Positions 33,143-33,492 of a stretch of 33,492 nucleotides of DNA are shown piece after piece (position 1 is the stretch's first letter; each line of letters opens with the position of its first letter). The translations under genes were made by a program, and so were the position numbers. The stretch is from Erysipelotrichaceae bacterium (GTDB taxonomy: Bacteria; Bacillota_I; Bacilli_A; Erysipelotrichales; Erysipelotrichaceae). A model generated the notes under the pieces. The model saw nothing but the letters and a program-made list of their open reading frames with translations. It searched no databases and was not told where the DNA came from. The stretch spans positions 1 through 33,492 of the forward strand of contig DXZE01000020.1 in assembly GCA_019415435.1 (NCBI GenBank), read 5' to 3'.

Positions 33143-33492
33143 CTATGCAGTCTGACCAAAAGCGCCGCTGATCATCGCATGGATCTCTGAGCGCATACTG
33201 TCCAGGTTTCCAGGGAAGTGATCAATGATTGCTGAATAGGAAACTGAACATATCATCGATAACAGGGAATAGAGACGTATCAGAATCTGGTGCTCGCTGA
33301 TCCCTGTTTTTTTAGAGAACGATATGATCTTTTCTCTGATTGCTTTCATAGTCGGATTATCAGAAGTAATGAAATCTACTTCCGAGATAGGCCATACAAA
33401 GTCTTTCTTTAATATTTTGACAAGATCAGGTTCGTTGTTAAACAAATCCATCAGATAATCAGCCATATCATTAGCTGAGGCAATTAAGTCAG
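33143..33492 (-). CDS. Probable TetR-family regulator, C-terminal part (partial)
   Basis: The reading frame is open to the window edge, so the N-terminus, where a DNA-binding domain would be, lies outside. The visible 115 or so residues are helical (ADYLMDLFNNEPDLVKIL…, then LIRLYSLLSMICSVSYSAII, and MRSEIHAMISGAF at the end), which resembles the ligand-binding half of TetR regulators. The ATG at 33466 is internal because codons continue upstream without a stop. The assignment rests on the helical pattern alone and is moderate. Confidence 0.55.
   Translation of the reverse strand, partial: DLIASANDMADYLMDLFNNEPDLVKILKKDFVWPISEVDFITSDNPTMKAIREKIISFSKKTGISEHQILIRLYSLLSMICSVSYSAIIDHFPGNLDSMRSEIHAMISGAFGQTA

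Noticed and set aside
1..33492. CRISPR array, prophage, insertion sequence with ends, or replication origin
   Set aside because: No regular repeat-spacer pattern, phage structural gene, terminal inverted repeat with transposase, or DnaA-box cluster was seen. The only mobile-type trace is the broken nuclease gene at the left end.

Overview
The window reads as a chromosomal segment of a low-to-moderate GC Bacillota (Firmicutes), most plausibly an Erysipelotrichia-like lineage. This is inferred from gene order (rimP-nusA-ylxR-infB-rbfA, infC-rpmI-rplT), consensus sigma-A promoters, a CcpA-type cre box, a HPr-type phosphorylation histidine in GlpK, and a NusA with a very long acidic tail. No database search was run; all family calls come from motifs read in the translated sequence.

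Layout. 1-662: remains of a broken Rpn/PD-(D/E)XK transposase-like nuclease gene. 851-2344: glycerol kinase behind its own promoter and a near-perfect cre site. 2391-7425: rimP, nusA, ylxR, infB, rbfA, closed by a strong terminator. 7486-13715: a compact type VII secretion-like locus (two 99-residue WXG100-type proteins, a large lipoprotein with S-layer-homology-like and Ig-like domains, an EssC-type FHA/FtsK ATPase, a YukD-like ubiquitin fold) sitting exactly between rbfA and truB, which are usually adjacent. 13730-18225: truB (apparently leaderless), ribF, an RNA m5C methyltransferase and an unusual RelA/SpoT-type synthetase. 18218-19944: an Asp23/Gls24 protein, then infC-rpmI-rplT behind an L20-type attenuator leader. 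20031-20105: a tRNA-Glu(CTC) with C instead of U at position 55. 20185-23689 (minus): class A PBP and a DegV fatty-acid-binding protein. 23778-29189: an LtaS-type phosphoglycerol transferase and DnaE. 29194-33121: response regulator, histidine kinase, TrmN6-like methyltransferase and a membrane-anchored, apparently dead M20-peptidase-like protein, tightly packed behind dnaE. 33143-33492 (minus): end of a probable TetR-type regulator that runs off the window.

How it fits together. Most genes serve translation (IF2, IF3, RbfA, RimP, L35, L20, TruB, RNA methyltransferases, tRNA) or the cell envelope (PBP, LtaS-like, DegV, two-component system). The stand-out is the secretion locus. It lacks recognisable EssA, EssB and EsaA, has an EssC with one intact ATPase domain, and carries instead a surface lipoprotein translationally coupled to the second WXG100 gene. 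This is the best candidate for an undescribed system: a minimal T7SS variant with a lipoprotein partner, embedded in a core translation operon.
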